A stretch of DNA of 38,765 nucleotides. Source: Spirochaetota bacterium (GTDB lineage Bacteria; Spirochaetota; UBA4802; UBA5550). The notes under the pieces are model-generated. The model saw only the letters and a list, made by a program, of their open reading frames with translations. It made no database searches and was not told the origin of the DNA. The stretch spans positions 1 to 38,765 of the forward strand of contig JAJRXZ010000045.1 of NCBI GenBank assembly GCA_024276015.1, written 5' to 3'. Made by a program: the position numbers and the translations under genes. Below are positions 1 to 8,411 of the stretch, in pieces (position 1 is the stretch's first letter; every line of letters begins with the position of its first letter).

Positions 1-323
1 AGATGCTCTGGGTGGCTTTTTTCTTTGATGCCGGTTCTCTCTGGACAGACGGTTTCTGGGAAAAGCAGTTGACTCAGGAGAAGAGATCCGTGGTGGACGA
101 GGACAAGGAAAAGGGGCTTCTGTACGATATAAGAGATATATTCAGTGACAGGGTGCATTTAATGTCATATTTCAGATATTCCTACGGATTCGGTTTCAGA
201 ATACAGATACCAATGATGCCCCTGAGATTCTGGTTCGGCAGAAAGATGATTTACGATGACGGTTCATTTAAGGAGATCAGCAACTTTACATTTCAATTCG
301 CAATTGGAGATATGAGGTTTTAA
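1..323 (+). CDS. bamA: BamA outer-membrane assembly factor, C-terminal end (5' partial)
   Basis: The reading frame is open from the window edge and ends at TAA 321-323, so only the last ~107 residues are present; the Met at position 3 is probably internal. The visible part is the last strands of a 16-stranded BamA barrel: an FFDAGSLW strand, a charged loop, then SYGFGFRIQIPMMPLRFWFG and a final strand ending in Phe (IGDMRF), the usual C-terminal signature of outer-membrane proteins. BamA folds and inserts other barrel proteins into the outer membrane. The next gene is a Skp/OmpH-like protein, the classic bamA-skp neighbour pair, which supports the call over another Omp85 member such as TamA. 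Confidence 0.85.
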   Translation, partial: MLWVAFFFDAGSLWTDGFWEKQLTQEKRSVVDEDKEKGLLYDIRDIFSDRVHLMSYFRYSYGFGFRIQIPMMPLRFWFGRKMIYDDGSFKEISNFTFQFAIGDMRF

Positions 324-827
324 TTGAGATTAAAAGCATTCTTCATTATGTCGGTTTTTGTTATTTTTTTTATTAGCTGTGTTTCCTATAATAAAAAAAA
401 TACGCATGAAAGCAGGGAAACCGTTGTAATCCGTTATATGAGCCTGGAGACTGTGTATAACAGAGCATTATCCGCAGATGAAAAAGCTTCGGATTTAATA
501 AATACCGAAAAAGCTTTGTCAGTATCGATAAGCGACCTTGAAAAAAGAATCCTGATTGATGAAAAAGAAAGGGTGAAGTTGATCAGTGAACTGAATATGA
601 AGCGGAATGAATTGAAAAAAGTAAATAAGAAGATCGCTTTAATAAAATCCGCTATTTACAAACGGATAAATAATGCTGTAAAAAGAGCTGCCCGTAATAT
701 AGGGGCGGATTTTATTCTGAACATTGGCGATGAAGTTCTCTATTCAAAAAAGGAATATGATATTACAGAAGATATCATCAGGGAGATGATCAATCAATCT
801 AAAAGATCGGCTCCGGTGTCAAGATAA
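324..827 (+). CDS. Skp/OmpH-like periplasmic chaperone, predicted lipoprotein
   Basis: It begins at TTG 324 directly after the bamA stop, with GAGG at 314-317 placed six bases ahead, so the two are translated in tandem. The N-terminus is a hydrophobic signal ending in FFISC, a lipobox, so the mature protein is probably lipid-anchored, unlike soluble Skp. Residues ~45-125 are a charged, helical, coiled-coil-like stretch. The end (NIGADFILNIGDEVLYSKKEYDIT) matches the Skp pattern in which a D-VLYS strand is followed by DIT and a helix. Skp binds unfolded outer-membrane proteins leaving the Sec channel. Length (167 aa) is close to the family norm. The lipobox is the unusual feature. Confidence 0.75.
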   Translation: MRLKAFFIMSVFVIFFISCVSYNKKNTHESRETVVIRYMSLETVYNRALSADEKASDLINTEKALSVSISDLEKRILIDEKERVKLISELNMKRNELKKVNKKIALIKSAIYKRINNAVKRAARNIGADFILNIGDEVLYSKKEYDITEDIIREMINQSKRSAPVSR

Positions 828-977
828 GCTGAAAACCATGGTTTGATTTTTTTTAAACCCTGCAGAGACCCGCTGCAGTGCGAGGGCTGAGATTTAAATT
901 ATCACTGTAATTAAAAAAGTTGACATTATTTTAGTAATTATCAAAACTTGATTTGAATTTTTTTTTGGAGGATAAAA

Positions 978-1304
978 TTGTTAAATCTAATTGCAATTGC
1001 ATTTGCTCAAACACAGGAAGGCGGCGGTGCGCCGGATGCTCCTTTGGGGGGACTGGGAGGAATGATCCCTATTGTTTTAATGATCATAATCTTTTATTTT
1101 CTGCTGATCCGGCCTCAACAGAAGAAAGAGAAAGAAAGAAAACAGATGATAAATGAAATAAAAGAGGGGGATAAAGTATTAACAGTTGGCGGAATATACG
1201 GTATTGTATCGGGTATAAAAGACGATAATACGATCATATTAAAAATCGCAAATAATACCAAAGTTGAATTTGCAAGAAGTTCCATTCAAAATAAGGTAAC
1301 TTAA
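978..1304 (+). CDS. yajC: Preprotein translocase subunit YajC
   Basis: YajC is the small single-pass subunit that joins SecD and SecF in the Sec accessory complex of the inner membrane. The start is TTG 978, supported by GGAGG at 967-971 six bases upstream; a longer overlapping frame from 953 is a shadow. A Gly/Pro-rich N-terminus leads to one membrane segment (IPIVLMIIIFYFLLI, ~residues 31-45), then the family hallmark RPQQKKEKER and a soluble tail with EGDKVLTVGGIYG. Length (108 aa) is typical. Gene order yajC-unknown-secD-secF matches the common yajC-secDF cluster apart from the inserted gene. Confidence 0.95.
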   Translation: MLNLIAIAFAQTQEGGGAPDAPLGGLGGMIPIVLMIIIFYFLLIRPQQKKEKERKQMINEIKEGDKVLTVGGIYGIVSGIKDDNTIILKIANNTKVEFARSSIQNKVT

Positions 1305-1310
1305 TTATTA

Positions 1311-1934
1311 ATGAACAAAAATCCGGTTATTGCTTTAACTTTGATGCTTTTGTTTGTTATTCCTGGAAAGTTTTCACAGGGACAGGAGAAGAAGGCGGAA
1401 GGAACAACGAAAAAGGGCGAAAGCTCTGTTGTCAAAAAGATTGAAACCGGAAAGAAACCGGATACTTCACCTGAAAAGAAATATTTAAAGAAGAATAATA
1501 AAGTCGAAGCTGAAGGGACAGATAAAGTAAAACCGGAAAGTATGATCCCCAAAAAGAGAGCGCTTTTTAAAAAAACCGGAAAAGTTGCCGGTATCAAGAG
1601 TATAACAAATCCAAAGAAACCGGAAAGAATTGAGGGCATTTTACTCTTTATTAAAGAGGGCTCCTATAAGTATAAAAGAATCCCGGGCTATAAAACAGAA
1701 GAGAAGACGGCGCAAATTGTAACTGAAGAAAAAGATGAAAAGATCATAAAAATTCCCGATCGGATAGAAGTTGATGAAATAGAAAAGGAAGGCCTTTTCG
1801 GGATGAGTAAAGAGAAGACCGATCTTTTAGTTAAGGGCGGCTTTATTTTTTTGATTTCTTTAATATTTATATTGTATAAAATCAGGTCCAGGAGATCGAG
1901 CCATAAAGTGTTGAGGCGCTTCCCGAATAAATAA
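1311..1934 (+). CDS. Unknown Lys-rich membrane protein between yajC and secD
   Basis: I do not recognise a family. It starts six bases after yajC. Residues 1-24 look like a signal peptide or first membrane segment (VIALTLMLLFVIPGKFSQGQ). Residues ~25-165 are very rich in Lys and Glu with Pro (many KKPE/KKGE-type stretches) and probably disordered. Residues ~172-190 (LLVKGGFIFLISLIFILYKI) form a membrane segment, followed by a short basic tail rich in Arg and Lys. The layout resembles a bitopic or twice-spanning protein with a long charged segment outside the cytoplasm. Position inside a Sec operon suggests a lineage-specific Sec accessory or envelope protein, but this is context only. Confidence 0.75.
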   Translation: MNKNPVIALTLMLLFVIPGKFSQGQEKKAEGTTKKGESSVVKKIETGKKPDTSPEKKYLKKNNKVEAEGTDKVKPESMIPKKRALFKKTGKVAGIKSITNPKKPERIEGILLFIKEGSYKYKRIPGYKTEEKTAQIVTEEKDEKIIKIPDRIEVDEIEKEGLFGMSKEKTDLLVKGGFIFLISLIFILYKIRSRRSSHKVLRRFPNK

Positions 1935-1953
1935 ACAGAACAGAGGATATTAA

Positions 1954-3609
1954 ATGACAAAAGGAATGATATATAAGCTGATTTATATACTTGCTATAAT
2001 CGGTATTTCTGTAATGCTGATCCTGCCCACTGTTGGTGAGAAAAGAATGGAGATTTCATTTTATCAGAATGCCCGGCCCGAAGATATTGCTGCAGTTAAA
2101 AAGAGGTTTGCAGGGGCTGATTATATTGTCAGTGAAAAGGGCAAGAAGATCCTGATACGGGGGAGAAATATTACAGACGCCGTTATGAATGAAGTTAAAA
2201 TTTTCAAAGGTGTTAAAGATGTTAAGATCCTGAAACACTGGGTTGAAGAGAAATTGCTGGCAAAGAAGATTAATCTGGGCCTTGACTTGCAGGGAGGTAT
2301 GCATCTGGTTTTAAGGGCCGATTTTGACGGAATGCAGAAAAAGCTTAAAAGAGAATTAACAGAAAAGGATAAAAATGAGATCACTCAACAGGCTCTTGAG
2401 TTATTAAGAAACAGAGTTGATAAGTTTGGCGTTTCTGAACCGTCCATCAGGCCAAGAGGGGTTGAAGCCATCGAAATACAGCTTCCCGGCGTTAAAGATC
2501 CGAAAAAAGTCAAAGAGGCTATCGGGAAGACAGGAAGGCTGGAGTACAGGTTCGTTGACGAAAAATATACGGCAGAAGCAAAAAACTGGCTCGCTAATAA
2601 TTATAAAGAGAAAGATTTTCCTCTTGCCTGGTCCGACCAGAAAAAGCTGCTTTCGCAAATTGCAGAGGGGATAGATCTTCCCGATTCGCTGGAAGTCCTC
2701 TTTTTCTATGACAGAAATAAGGACAGCAAAAAGGTTTTCCCGTCTGCTCCGATGGTGCTTCAAAGAGAGACTGCTTTAACAGGTACGGATATACAGGAAG
2801 CCGCTGTTGACAGAGACCAGTATGGCCGGATTGTTGTAAGATTTAAGACCACTGCCGAAGGGGCTTCCAAACTGGCAAAAGCAACAGCCGAAGAAAACCG
2901 CGGCAAAAGGCTTGCCATTGTACTTGACAACAAGGTACGGAATGCTCCCAGTATAAATGAACCCATAGGAACCGGAAGCGGCAACATCAGCGGAGGATTT
3001 ACCTATGATGAAGCTCTTATCCTTGCAAGGATCATCAAGGAGGGAGCATTGCCGGTTGATCTTGAGATCATTGAAGAGAGGACTGTGGGACCCTCGCTGG
3101 GACAGGATTCAATCGAATCGGGTATTAATGCAATACTGATCGGTCTGGCAGGAGTTATGCTTTTTATGTTATTCTATTATAAACTGGCAGGTTTGATCGC
3201 CGATATAGGATTAATTCTGAATATGATCTTTATGCTGGCCCTATTATCCCTCCTGGGATTTACCTTAACTCTTCCGGGCATTGCGGCATTTATTTTAACC
3301 GTTGGTATGGCTGTTGACGCCAATGTGATCATTTATGAAAGGATAAAAGAAGAGATAAGAAACGGCAAATCGGTCCGTATGTCGGTTGTGTCGGGATTTG
3401 ATAAAGCTTTCTGGACAATTGTTGATGCCAACTTAACGACAATTATTGCTGCATTTATTCTCTCCCAGTTCGGTACGGGCCCCATAAAAGGTTTTGCCGT
3501 TACGTTATTTATCGGTATACTCTGCAGTATGTTTGTTGCGTTATACATTACAAGATTTATTTATGAGATAATATCACTGAATAAGAAGATAAAGAAATTA
3601 AGCATATAA
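1954..3609 (+). CDS. secD: Protein translocase subunit SecD
   Basis: SecD is an RND-superfamily membrane protein that, with SecF, uses the proton gradient to draw secreted proteins through SecYEG on the periplasmic side. ATG 1954 has GAGG about ten bases upstream. One N-terminal membrane helix (residues ~7-26) leads to the periplasmic P1 domain, with the signature GLDLQGGMHLVL around 109-120 and a second motif RNRVDKFGVSEPSI. Five C-terminal helices follow from ~385, including GMAVDANVIIYERIKEE with the conserved Asp used in proton coupling. Length (551 aa) is normal. Only 11 bases separate it from secF. Confidence 0.97.
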   Translation: MTKGMIYKLIYILAIIGISVMLILPTVGEKRMEISFYQNARPEDIAAVKKRFAGADYIVSEKGKKILIRGRNITDAVMNEVKIFKGVKDVKILKHWVEEKLLAKKINLGLDLQGGMHLVLRADFDGMQKKLKRELTEKDKNEITQQALELLRNRVDKFGVSEPSIRPRGVEAIEIQLPGVKDPKKVKEAIGKTGRLEYRFVDEKYTAEAKNWLANNYKEKDFPLAWSDQKKLLSQIAEGIDLPDSLEVLFFYDRNKDSKKVFPSAPMVLQRETALTGTDIQEAAVDRDQYGRIVVRFKTTAEGASKLAKATAEENRGKRLAIVLDNKVRNAPSINEPIGTGSGNISGGFTYDEALILARIIKEGALPVDLEIIEERTVGPSLGQDSIESGINAILIGLAGVMLFMLFYYKLAGLIADIGLILNMIFMLALLSLLGFTLTLPGIAAFILTVGMAVDANVIIYERIKEEIRNGKSVRMSVVSGFDKAFWTIVDANLTTIIAAFILSQFGTGPIKGFAVTLFIGILCSMFVALYITRFIYEIISLNKKIKKLSI

Positions 3610-3620
3610 GGAGTATCACT

Positions 3621-4502
3621 TTGAAGCGGGTTATAGAATTTTTAAAATACAGATATATTGCAGTGGGATTGTCGTTTCTGATGTTTGCGGCTTTTACAGC
3701 CGGGACAGTAGTTAAGGGCGGCCTGAATTTCGGTATCGATTTTGCCGGAGGTGTCAAGATAATTGCAAAGTTTGACCAAGGCGTAAATGAATCGTCAATC
3801 AGAAAGATGCTCAGCGGTTTTAATCCGGTTGTTCAGCAGATAGGGAGCGCTGAAGAAAACGAATATATTGTATCCACAAAGCTTTCATCGAAAGAAGGTT
3901 CTTCAAAACAGAGTCTGGATGCGGTAAAGAAGATTTTAGCTGAAAATTTTAAAAATGTAAAATTCATGAGCGAAGAGAACGTAGGCCCGGCCATCGGCGA
4001 TTTTCTGAAAAAGTCGGCCATTAAGCTCTTTGCTATCGCAATAGTTCTTATGCTGGTATATCTTTCTTTCAGGTTTGAGTTTAAGTATTCTATCGGAGCT
4101 CTGGTCGCTCTGATCCATGATATAGGGCTGACTATTGTTTTTTGCGGTCTGGCAGGCGTTGAGATCAACATTCCTGTTGTGGCTGCGGTGCTGACAATTT
4201 TCGGATATTCAATTAACGATACAATTGTTATCTTTGACAGGATCAGAGAGAATATTCAGATAAAAACAAAACAGACATTCTTTGACGTTATTAATAAGTC
4301 CATAACGCAATCCTTATCAAGAACATTGCTGACATCACTGACAACGCTTTTTTCTGTTCTTGCTCTATATTTCCTCGGAGGAGATGTTCTGAATGATTTT
4401 GCTCTTGTTCTTTTGTTCGGAGTTGTCGTGGGAACGTATTCCTCTGTCTATGTTGCATCGCCGGTATTACTGGGATGGGAAAAGATATTGTCAAGAAAAT
4501 AA
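3621..4502 (+). CDS. secF: Protein translocase subunit SecF
   Basis: SecF is the partner of SecD in the inner-membrane complex that assists protein export. The start is TTG 3621, with AAGGAG at 3608-3613 overlapping the secD stop. The first helix is at ~12-32, the SecF hallmark GIDFAGG is at 38-44, and NVGPAIGDFLKKSA precedes the C-terminal five-helix bundle, which holds YSINDTIVIFDRIREN with the conserved Asp. Length (293 aa) matches the family. It is translated with secD. No terminator is obvious in the 62 bases before the next gene. Confidence 0.97.
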   Translation: MKRVIEFLKYRYIAVGLSFLMFAAFTAGTVVKGGLNFGIDFAGGVKIIAKFDQGVNESSIRKMLSGFNPVVQQIGSAEENEYIVSTKLSSKEGSSKQSLDAVKKILAENFKNVKFMSEENVGPAIGDFLKKSAIKLFAIAIVLMLVYLSFRFEFKYSIGALVALIHDIGLTIVFCGLAGVEINIPVVAAVLTIFGYSINDTIVIFDRIRENIQIKTKQTFFDVINKSITQSLSRTLLTSLTTLFSVLALYFLGGDVLNDFALVLLFGVVVGTYSSVYVASPVLLGWEKILSRK

Positions 4503-4564
4503 ATTTGTTTTCTATAATAGATCTATCGGTTTATCAGGAATTTTAATTACCGGACAATATTACT

Positions 4565-5467
4565 TTGAAGCAGATAATTATTATTGCTGTTATCATTCTC
4601 CCCTTAAAATTATATCCTGTTGAAAATACCTTTAAGGGTCACAGCGAATTTTCCGCAAAGAATATTCTCGGTTTTACAAATCATCTGATCAATAAAAAGG
4701 AATACTACAGAGCCTATGTTGAATTGATGAGACTCAAGTCCTATTATCCCCGTTATATTTCCGATGAGGAGTATTCTGTTACGGAGGATTATCTTCTGTT
4801 TCAGGGGAAACAGTTTGATAGGATCCGGGAGAAACCGCTTTTGCCGCGCAGTACAATTGCCTGGAATGCAGGGTTGATCTTTAGAATGGACTCCTTTTTT
4901 CAGGATATGAATTTTGCAGAACCGCTATCGTTTATGTCATCCTGGAAATGGGGCAGCAATGCCGTGCCGGATGATCTTTTATATAAAAGAAAAATTTTTT
5001 CATATATTATGATGAGAAAAAGCGGCGAACTTAAAAAGATATTTGCTGAAAACATAAAAAAAAGATACAGCAAGTATTTTGAACTGGTTAACTATTCTGA
5101 TGATGTATATTCAAAATTAAAGGTGCCGGCAGCAGCGGCAGCTCTCGGAATAATTCCAGGCATGGGATACATGTACGCGGGAGAAAGCGGGACAGGTATT
5201 GTTGCTGTGATCGTAGTTGCAGTAAACGCGGCTCTTACATATTATGCATTCAGAACCGATAACAGAGCTATCGGATTATTTATCGGTTCCATAGGGACCT
5301 TTTTTTATGGCGGCAATATTCTGGGAGGTTATTTGGCTGCTAAGAAATATAATAGAAGTACCATTGAATATATGCTGGAAAATCTTGGCAGGAAATTTGA
5401 ATTCGAAAAGGACAGAGACTACTTATATATGAAATATGGAACAGGCAGATATGTGGGAAAAGAATAA
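4565..5467 (+). CDS. Unknown membrane protein with a Gly-rich C-terminal membrane domain
   Basis: The start is TTG 4565, which gives a short signal-like N-terminus (QIIIIAVIILPLKLYP). The middle (~25-180) is soluble and helical, with KEYYRAYVELMRLKSYYP resembling a single TPR-like helix pair. From ~183 the sequence becomes hydrophobic: AAALGIIPGMGYMYAGESGTG, then two membrane stretches (IVAVIVVAVNAALTYYAF and AIGLFIGSIGTFFYGGNILGG). The PG-G-Y-G pattern resembles small membrane domains of the TM2/DUF5683 kind, but I cannot assign one firmly. Its 3' end overlaps the ribD start by 17 bases, so the two genes are probably co-transcribed. Function unknown. Confidence 0.75.
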   Translation: MKQIIIIAVIILPLKLYPVENTFKGHSEFSAKNILGFTNHLINKKEYYRAYVELMRLKSYYPRYISDEEYSVTEDYLLFQGKQFDRIREKPLLPRSTIAWNAGLIFRMDSFFQDMNFAEPLSFMSSWKWGSNAVPDDLLYKRKIFSYIMMRKSGELKKIFAENIKKRYSKYFELVNYSDDVYSKLKVPAAAAALGIIPGMGYMYAGESGTGIVAVIVVAVNAALTYYAFRTDNRAIGLFIGSIGTFFYGGNILGGYLAAKKYNRSTIEYMLENLGRKFEFEKDRDYLYMKYGTGRYVGKE

Positions 5468-6680
5468 ATTCATGGAAATGGCATTAAAGATAGCCTTTGA
5501 CAATATGGGGAATACATCTCCAAATCCTTCTGTGGGCGCTGTTATAGTTAAAAATGGAAATATAATTTCAACAGGAGCCACATTGCCCTTGGGTTCAGAT
5601 CATGCAGAGATTGTTGCTCTTAAAGGAGCTGCGGGATCTGAAACAGGTTATGGGAAAAAATTAAATGATGCAGAGATGTTTGTTACTCTGGAGCCCTGCA
5701 GCCACTATGGCAGAACGCCGCCCTGTATTGATGCAATGATCGATTCGGGGATCAGGCGGGTATATATCCCCATCCTTGACCCGAATCCTGCAGTTACATC
5801 TAGAGGAGTAAAGGGTTTGCGCAAAGCAGGGATTGATGTTGTGATGATGAATGAATTTGCAGATAAAGCTGCGGATCTGATAAGGCCCTTTGCAAAGCTT
5901 ATTAATAAAAACAGACCTTTCATAATAAATAAAAGTGCGGTAACTCTTGACGGCAGGATCGCCACAAAAAGAGGCGATTCCAAATGGATATCTTCGGACT
6001 GTTCAAGGTATCTTACGCACAAACTGAGAGCAAAAGTTGACGCAGTAATTATAGGCAGAAATACTTTTGTTAAAGATAACCCCTCTTTAAATGTTCGGAT
6101 TGATTCCTTTGACAGATCTGTGAAAGAATATTTTATAAATGACAGGATACGGTTTCTTGGGAGGAAGAACTTTTTTTTAGAAAGTCTGATAAACGCTGAG
6201 CTTAAAGATTTCCGTGATCCCCTGAGAATTGTTATAGGGATTCCCGATGAAATTGATTTTGATTACAATCTTTTTTCCGATCGGAATTACATCCTTTTTG
6301 CAGAGGAAAAGCAGTTCAGCAGACTGAAAAAAGATGACAGAGATAAATTAAATGTGATAATCCTGAAAGGGGAAACTCCGCGGGAAGAAATCGATTTTGT
6401 ACTGAATGAGCTGAAAAAGAGAAATATAATGCTTGCGCTGCTTGAAGGCGGCGGAGGTATTTCAGGCCGGTTTCTTGATGCAGGTGAAATAGACCAGTTT
6501 TTATATTTTATTTCGCCCCGGGTTCTCGGCGAAGGGATTCCACCCCTGAAGGCAGCCGGCTGCGATATGGTTTCCCAATCATTGAAACTGCACGATATTT
6601 CTGCAGCAATGATCGGGGATGATCTTCTATACTGCGCTTATTCCCGCTCCTATGAAATAGAGGACGCCTCTTATTTGTGA
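5451..6680 (+). CDS. ribD: Bifunctional riboflavin biosynthesis deaminase/reductase RibD
   Basis: RibD carries out two successive steps of riboflavin synthesis: deamination of the pyrimidine ring formed from GTP, then NADPH-dependent reduction of the ribosyl side chain. The N-terminal zinc deaminase shows NPSVGAVIV, HAE (~51-53), then EPCSHYGRTPPC with zinc ligands Cys83 and Cys92. The C-terminal reductase shows KSAVTLDGRIATKRGDSKWI, a DNPSLNVR loop and EGGGGISGRF. I chose ATG 5451, since MWEKNKFMEMALKIA fits the usual start; ATG 5436 and 5472 are alternatives. It is ~410 aa against ~360 usual; the extra length is an insert around SFDRSVKEYFINDRIRF. It overlaps the upstream gene. Confidence 0.95.
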   Translation: MWEKNKFMEMALKIAFDNMGNTSPNPSVGAVIVKNGNIISTGATLPLGSDHAEIVALKGAAGSETGYGKKLNDAEMFVTLEPCSHYGRTPPCIDAMIDSGIRRVYIPILDPNPAVTSRGVKGLRKAGIDVVMMNEFADKAADLIRPFAKLINKNRPFIINKSAVTLDGRIATKRGDSKWISSDCSRYLTHKLRAKVDAVIIGRNTFVKDNPSLNVRIDSFDRSVKEYFINDRIRFLGRKNFFLESLINAELKDFRDPLRIVIGIPDEIDFDYNLFSDRNYILFAEEKQFSRLKKDDRDKLNVIILKGETPREEIDFVLNELKKRNIMLALLEGGGGISGRFLDAGEIDQFLYFISPRVLGEGIPPLKAAGCDMVSQSLKLHDISAAMIGDDLLYCAYSRSYEIEDASYL

Positions 6681-6721
6681 AGAAAATTACCCAATTTAAA
6701 CAAACCGGTTGAAATAGCTTT

Positions 6722-7552
6722 TCAGTTGAAATTGATTTTCACCATGAGGCCGCTGTAATGGCCAATAAGAGGAATAAGCGCATATCTGCCGCTGTTTCTG
6801 CTGTGGGCAACGGGTATAATATAACCTATTGCCGCGCCTGTCAGCGCTCCGGCGGCAATGTCTGACGGGAAATGCATGCCGCTCCTGTATCTCATATAGG
6901 CTACAGTACCGGCAATGGCAAGCGTTGAACCCCATACGATATATCTGTAATTTGACAGGGGATTTGTATCGGAAAATATTTTTGAAACGAACACTGCCGA
7001 ATAAAATGAATGGGATGTATGTCCCGAATAGAATGAACGTACCGCGTCGTTCCCTTTTTCTGATTTTTCTTCCGGAGATAGCGATTTGTTGTATAAATAG
7101 GGCCTTTTACGATTTGCCAGACCTTTGCTTATACCGGTTAATCCGTCGTTTAACACCCATCCTTCAAGATACATAATATATGTAGTGAAGATATTATATC
7201 TTATTCTCTCTTGAAGGATGAGAAATGCCGGCGACATTTCAAGTATTGCAAGTCCAATATCACTTGTTAGCCGGGCTTTGGGAGACCATAGATCTGCCGC
7301 AGGTCTGTCAAAGGGGTTTATATCATTTTTGTCGAGCATTGATATTTCATCATAATTGGGTTTATGCTGATCCTTCTTTAGAAGGAATCCCCAGGATTCA
7401 AGGGAAAGTCCTGCTGTTAATAATAGTCCTTCTTTCAGTGTTGACAATTCATAGGGGAAGTTGCTCTTCTGTGCATAAAGAGAGGCCGGAATACAAAAAG
7501 AGAACAGTACAAGATTTGTCAGAGATATTTTCAGTTTAAGATTTTTTATCAT
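6722..7552 (-). CDS. PAP2-family (type 2 phosphatidic acid) phosphatase, exported
   Basis: PAP2 enzymes remove phosphate from lipids such as undecaprenyl pyrophosphate, phosphatidate or lipid A, usually at the outer face of the inner membrane. A signal-like N-terminus (LVLFSFCIPASLYAQ) is followed by a soluble stretch and hydrophobic helices. The three catalytic motifs are intact: K143-x6-R150-P151 (KGLANRKRP), S176-G177-H178 (YSGHTS) and R221-x5-H227-x3-D231 (RYRSGMHFPSD). It sits convergent between ribD and the divergent ribE, unlinked to riboflavin synthesis. The exact substrate cannot be read from sequence. Confidence 0.9.
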   Translation of the reverse strand: MIKNLKLKISLTNLVLFSFCIPASLYAQKSNFPYELSTLKEGLLLTAGLSLESWGFLLKKDQHKPNYDEISMLDKNDINPFDRPAADLWSPKARLTSDIGLAILEMSPAFLILQERIRYNIFTTYIMYLEGWVLNDGLTGISKGLANRKRPYLYNKSLSPEEKSEKGNDAVRSFYSGHTSHSFYSAVFVSKIFSDTNPLSNYRYIVWGSTLAIAGTVAYMRYRSGMHFPSDIAAGALTGAAIGYIIPVAHSRNSGRYALIPLIGHYSGLMVKINFN

Positions 7553-7680
7553 TATTATATTATAGGCTGTTCCGGATTTGGATTTGTGGGAAATATGGTT
7601 AAAAATATTATTTTGTCAAGGCCTTTAACTTCTTCTTGAAAGACCGAATCCTGAGAACGTTTATTCTATACAAAAAAACA

Positions 7681-7708
7681 TTGACTCATTGGGGATGATT
7701 GTTAAAAT
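7681..7708 (+). promoter_or_regulatory. Candidate sigma70 promoter for ribE
   Basis: TTGACT (7681-7686), a 16-base spacer and TAAAAT (7703-7708) lie about 48 bases before the ribE start, in the divergent gap with the PAP2 gene. I see no FMN riboswitch in the leader, which is too short for the usual six-stem element. Confidence 0.4.
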
Positions 7709-7756
7709 AATTCGATTGACAATAATATAGCGGAAGTATTGTCGGGGGCATTATTG

Positions 7757-8410
7757 ATGTTTACAGGGTTAATTGAAGAAAGAGGTTCTGTTAAAAAGAG
7801 CAGCCGCAATAGCGACGGGATTGTCCTTGATATTTATTCCAGCATTGTGATCAAAGATGCTGAAATCGGGGATTCCATAGCAATTAATGGAGCATGTCAG
7901 ACAATTACCGGTCTGGCAGCCGATTATTTTACTGTTTTTGTATCCGGAGTAACAGCTTCCCTTACTACGTTGGGCCGATTTAAACCGGGAAGAGAGGTAA
8001 ACCTTGAAAGAGCAATGCGGCCTCTGTCACGGTTCGGAGGGCATATTGTACAGGGTCATGTTGACGGGAAGGGAAAAATTGTCAATATCCGAAAAGATAG
8101 AAGCGGTATTGAATTTGAGATAGATGTAACGAAGGATATTCACAAATACATTGTGGAAAGGGGCTCGGTAACTGTTGACGGGATCTCATTGACAGTGGTA
8201 AAATTAACTGAAAGCGGTTTTATAATCTATATTATACCTGAAACAATAAAGAAAACGATTATAGGACAATGGGCGGCCGGAGACTATGTTAACATTGAAG
8301 TTGATATTCTTGCTAAATATGTTGAAAGGATGTTACTGCTGAAAGAGGGGATAAACAGCGGGGTGAAAACTTCCCTTAAAGAGAAACTGCTTGAAGAGGG
8401 ATTTATTTAA
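7757..8410 (+). CDS. ribE: Riboflavin synthase alpha chain
   Basis: This enzyme dismutates two 6,7-dimethyl-8-ribityllumazine molecules to riboflavin, the last step of the pathway. It has two tandem lumazine-binding domains: the first opens with the hallmark MFTGLIEERG and the second with GGHIVQGHVDGKG (about residue 95). SVTVDGISLTVV is the matching repeat of the SIAINGACQTIT segment in the first half. The start is ATG 7757, with GGGGG at 7744-7748 ahead of it; a TTG at 7739 in frame adds six residues and is less likely. Length (217 aa) is typical. It has its own upstream region, separate from ribD. Its stop lies one base from the stop of the convergent oxidoreductase. Confidence 0.95.
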   Translation: MFTGLIEERGSVKKSSRNSDGIVLDIYSSIVIKDAEIGDSIAINGACQTITGLAADYFTVFVSGVTASLTTLGRFKPGREVNLERAMRPLSRFGGHIVQGHVDGKGKIVNIRKDRSGIEFEIDVTKDIHKYIVERGSVTVDGISLTVVKLTESGFIIYIIPETIKKTIIGQWAAGDYVNIEVDILAKYVERMLLLKEGINSGVKTSLKEKLLEEGFI

Positions 8411-8411
8411 G

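Noticed and set aside
855-905. TPP-riboswitch-like stretch before yajC (CTGCAG stem and GGCTGAGA)
   Set aside because: The GCTGAGA resemblance is short, and the rest of the conserved TPP core (the CCTGATCTGG and CCAGCG segments) is absent.
7553-7756. FMN riboswitch upstream of ribE
   Set aside because: The leader lacks the conserved RFN core (AGGGGCAGGGTG-like) and is too short after the likely promoter.
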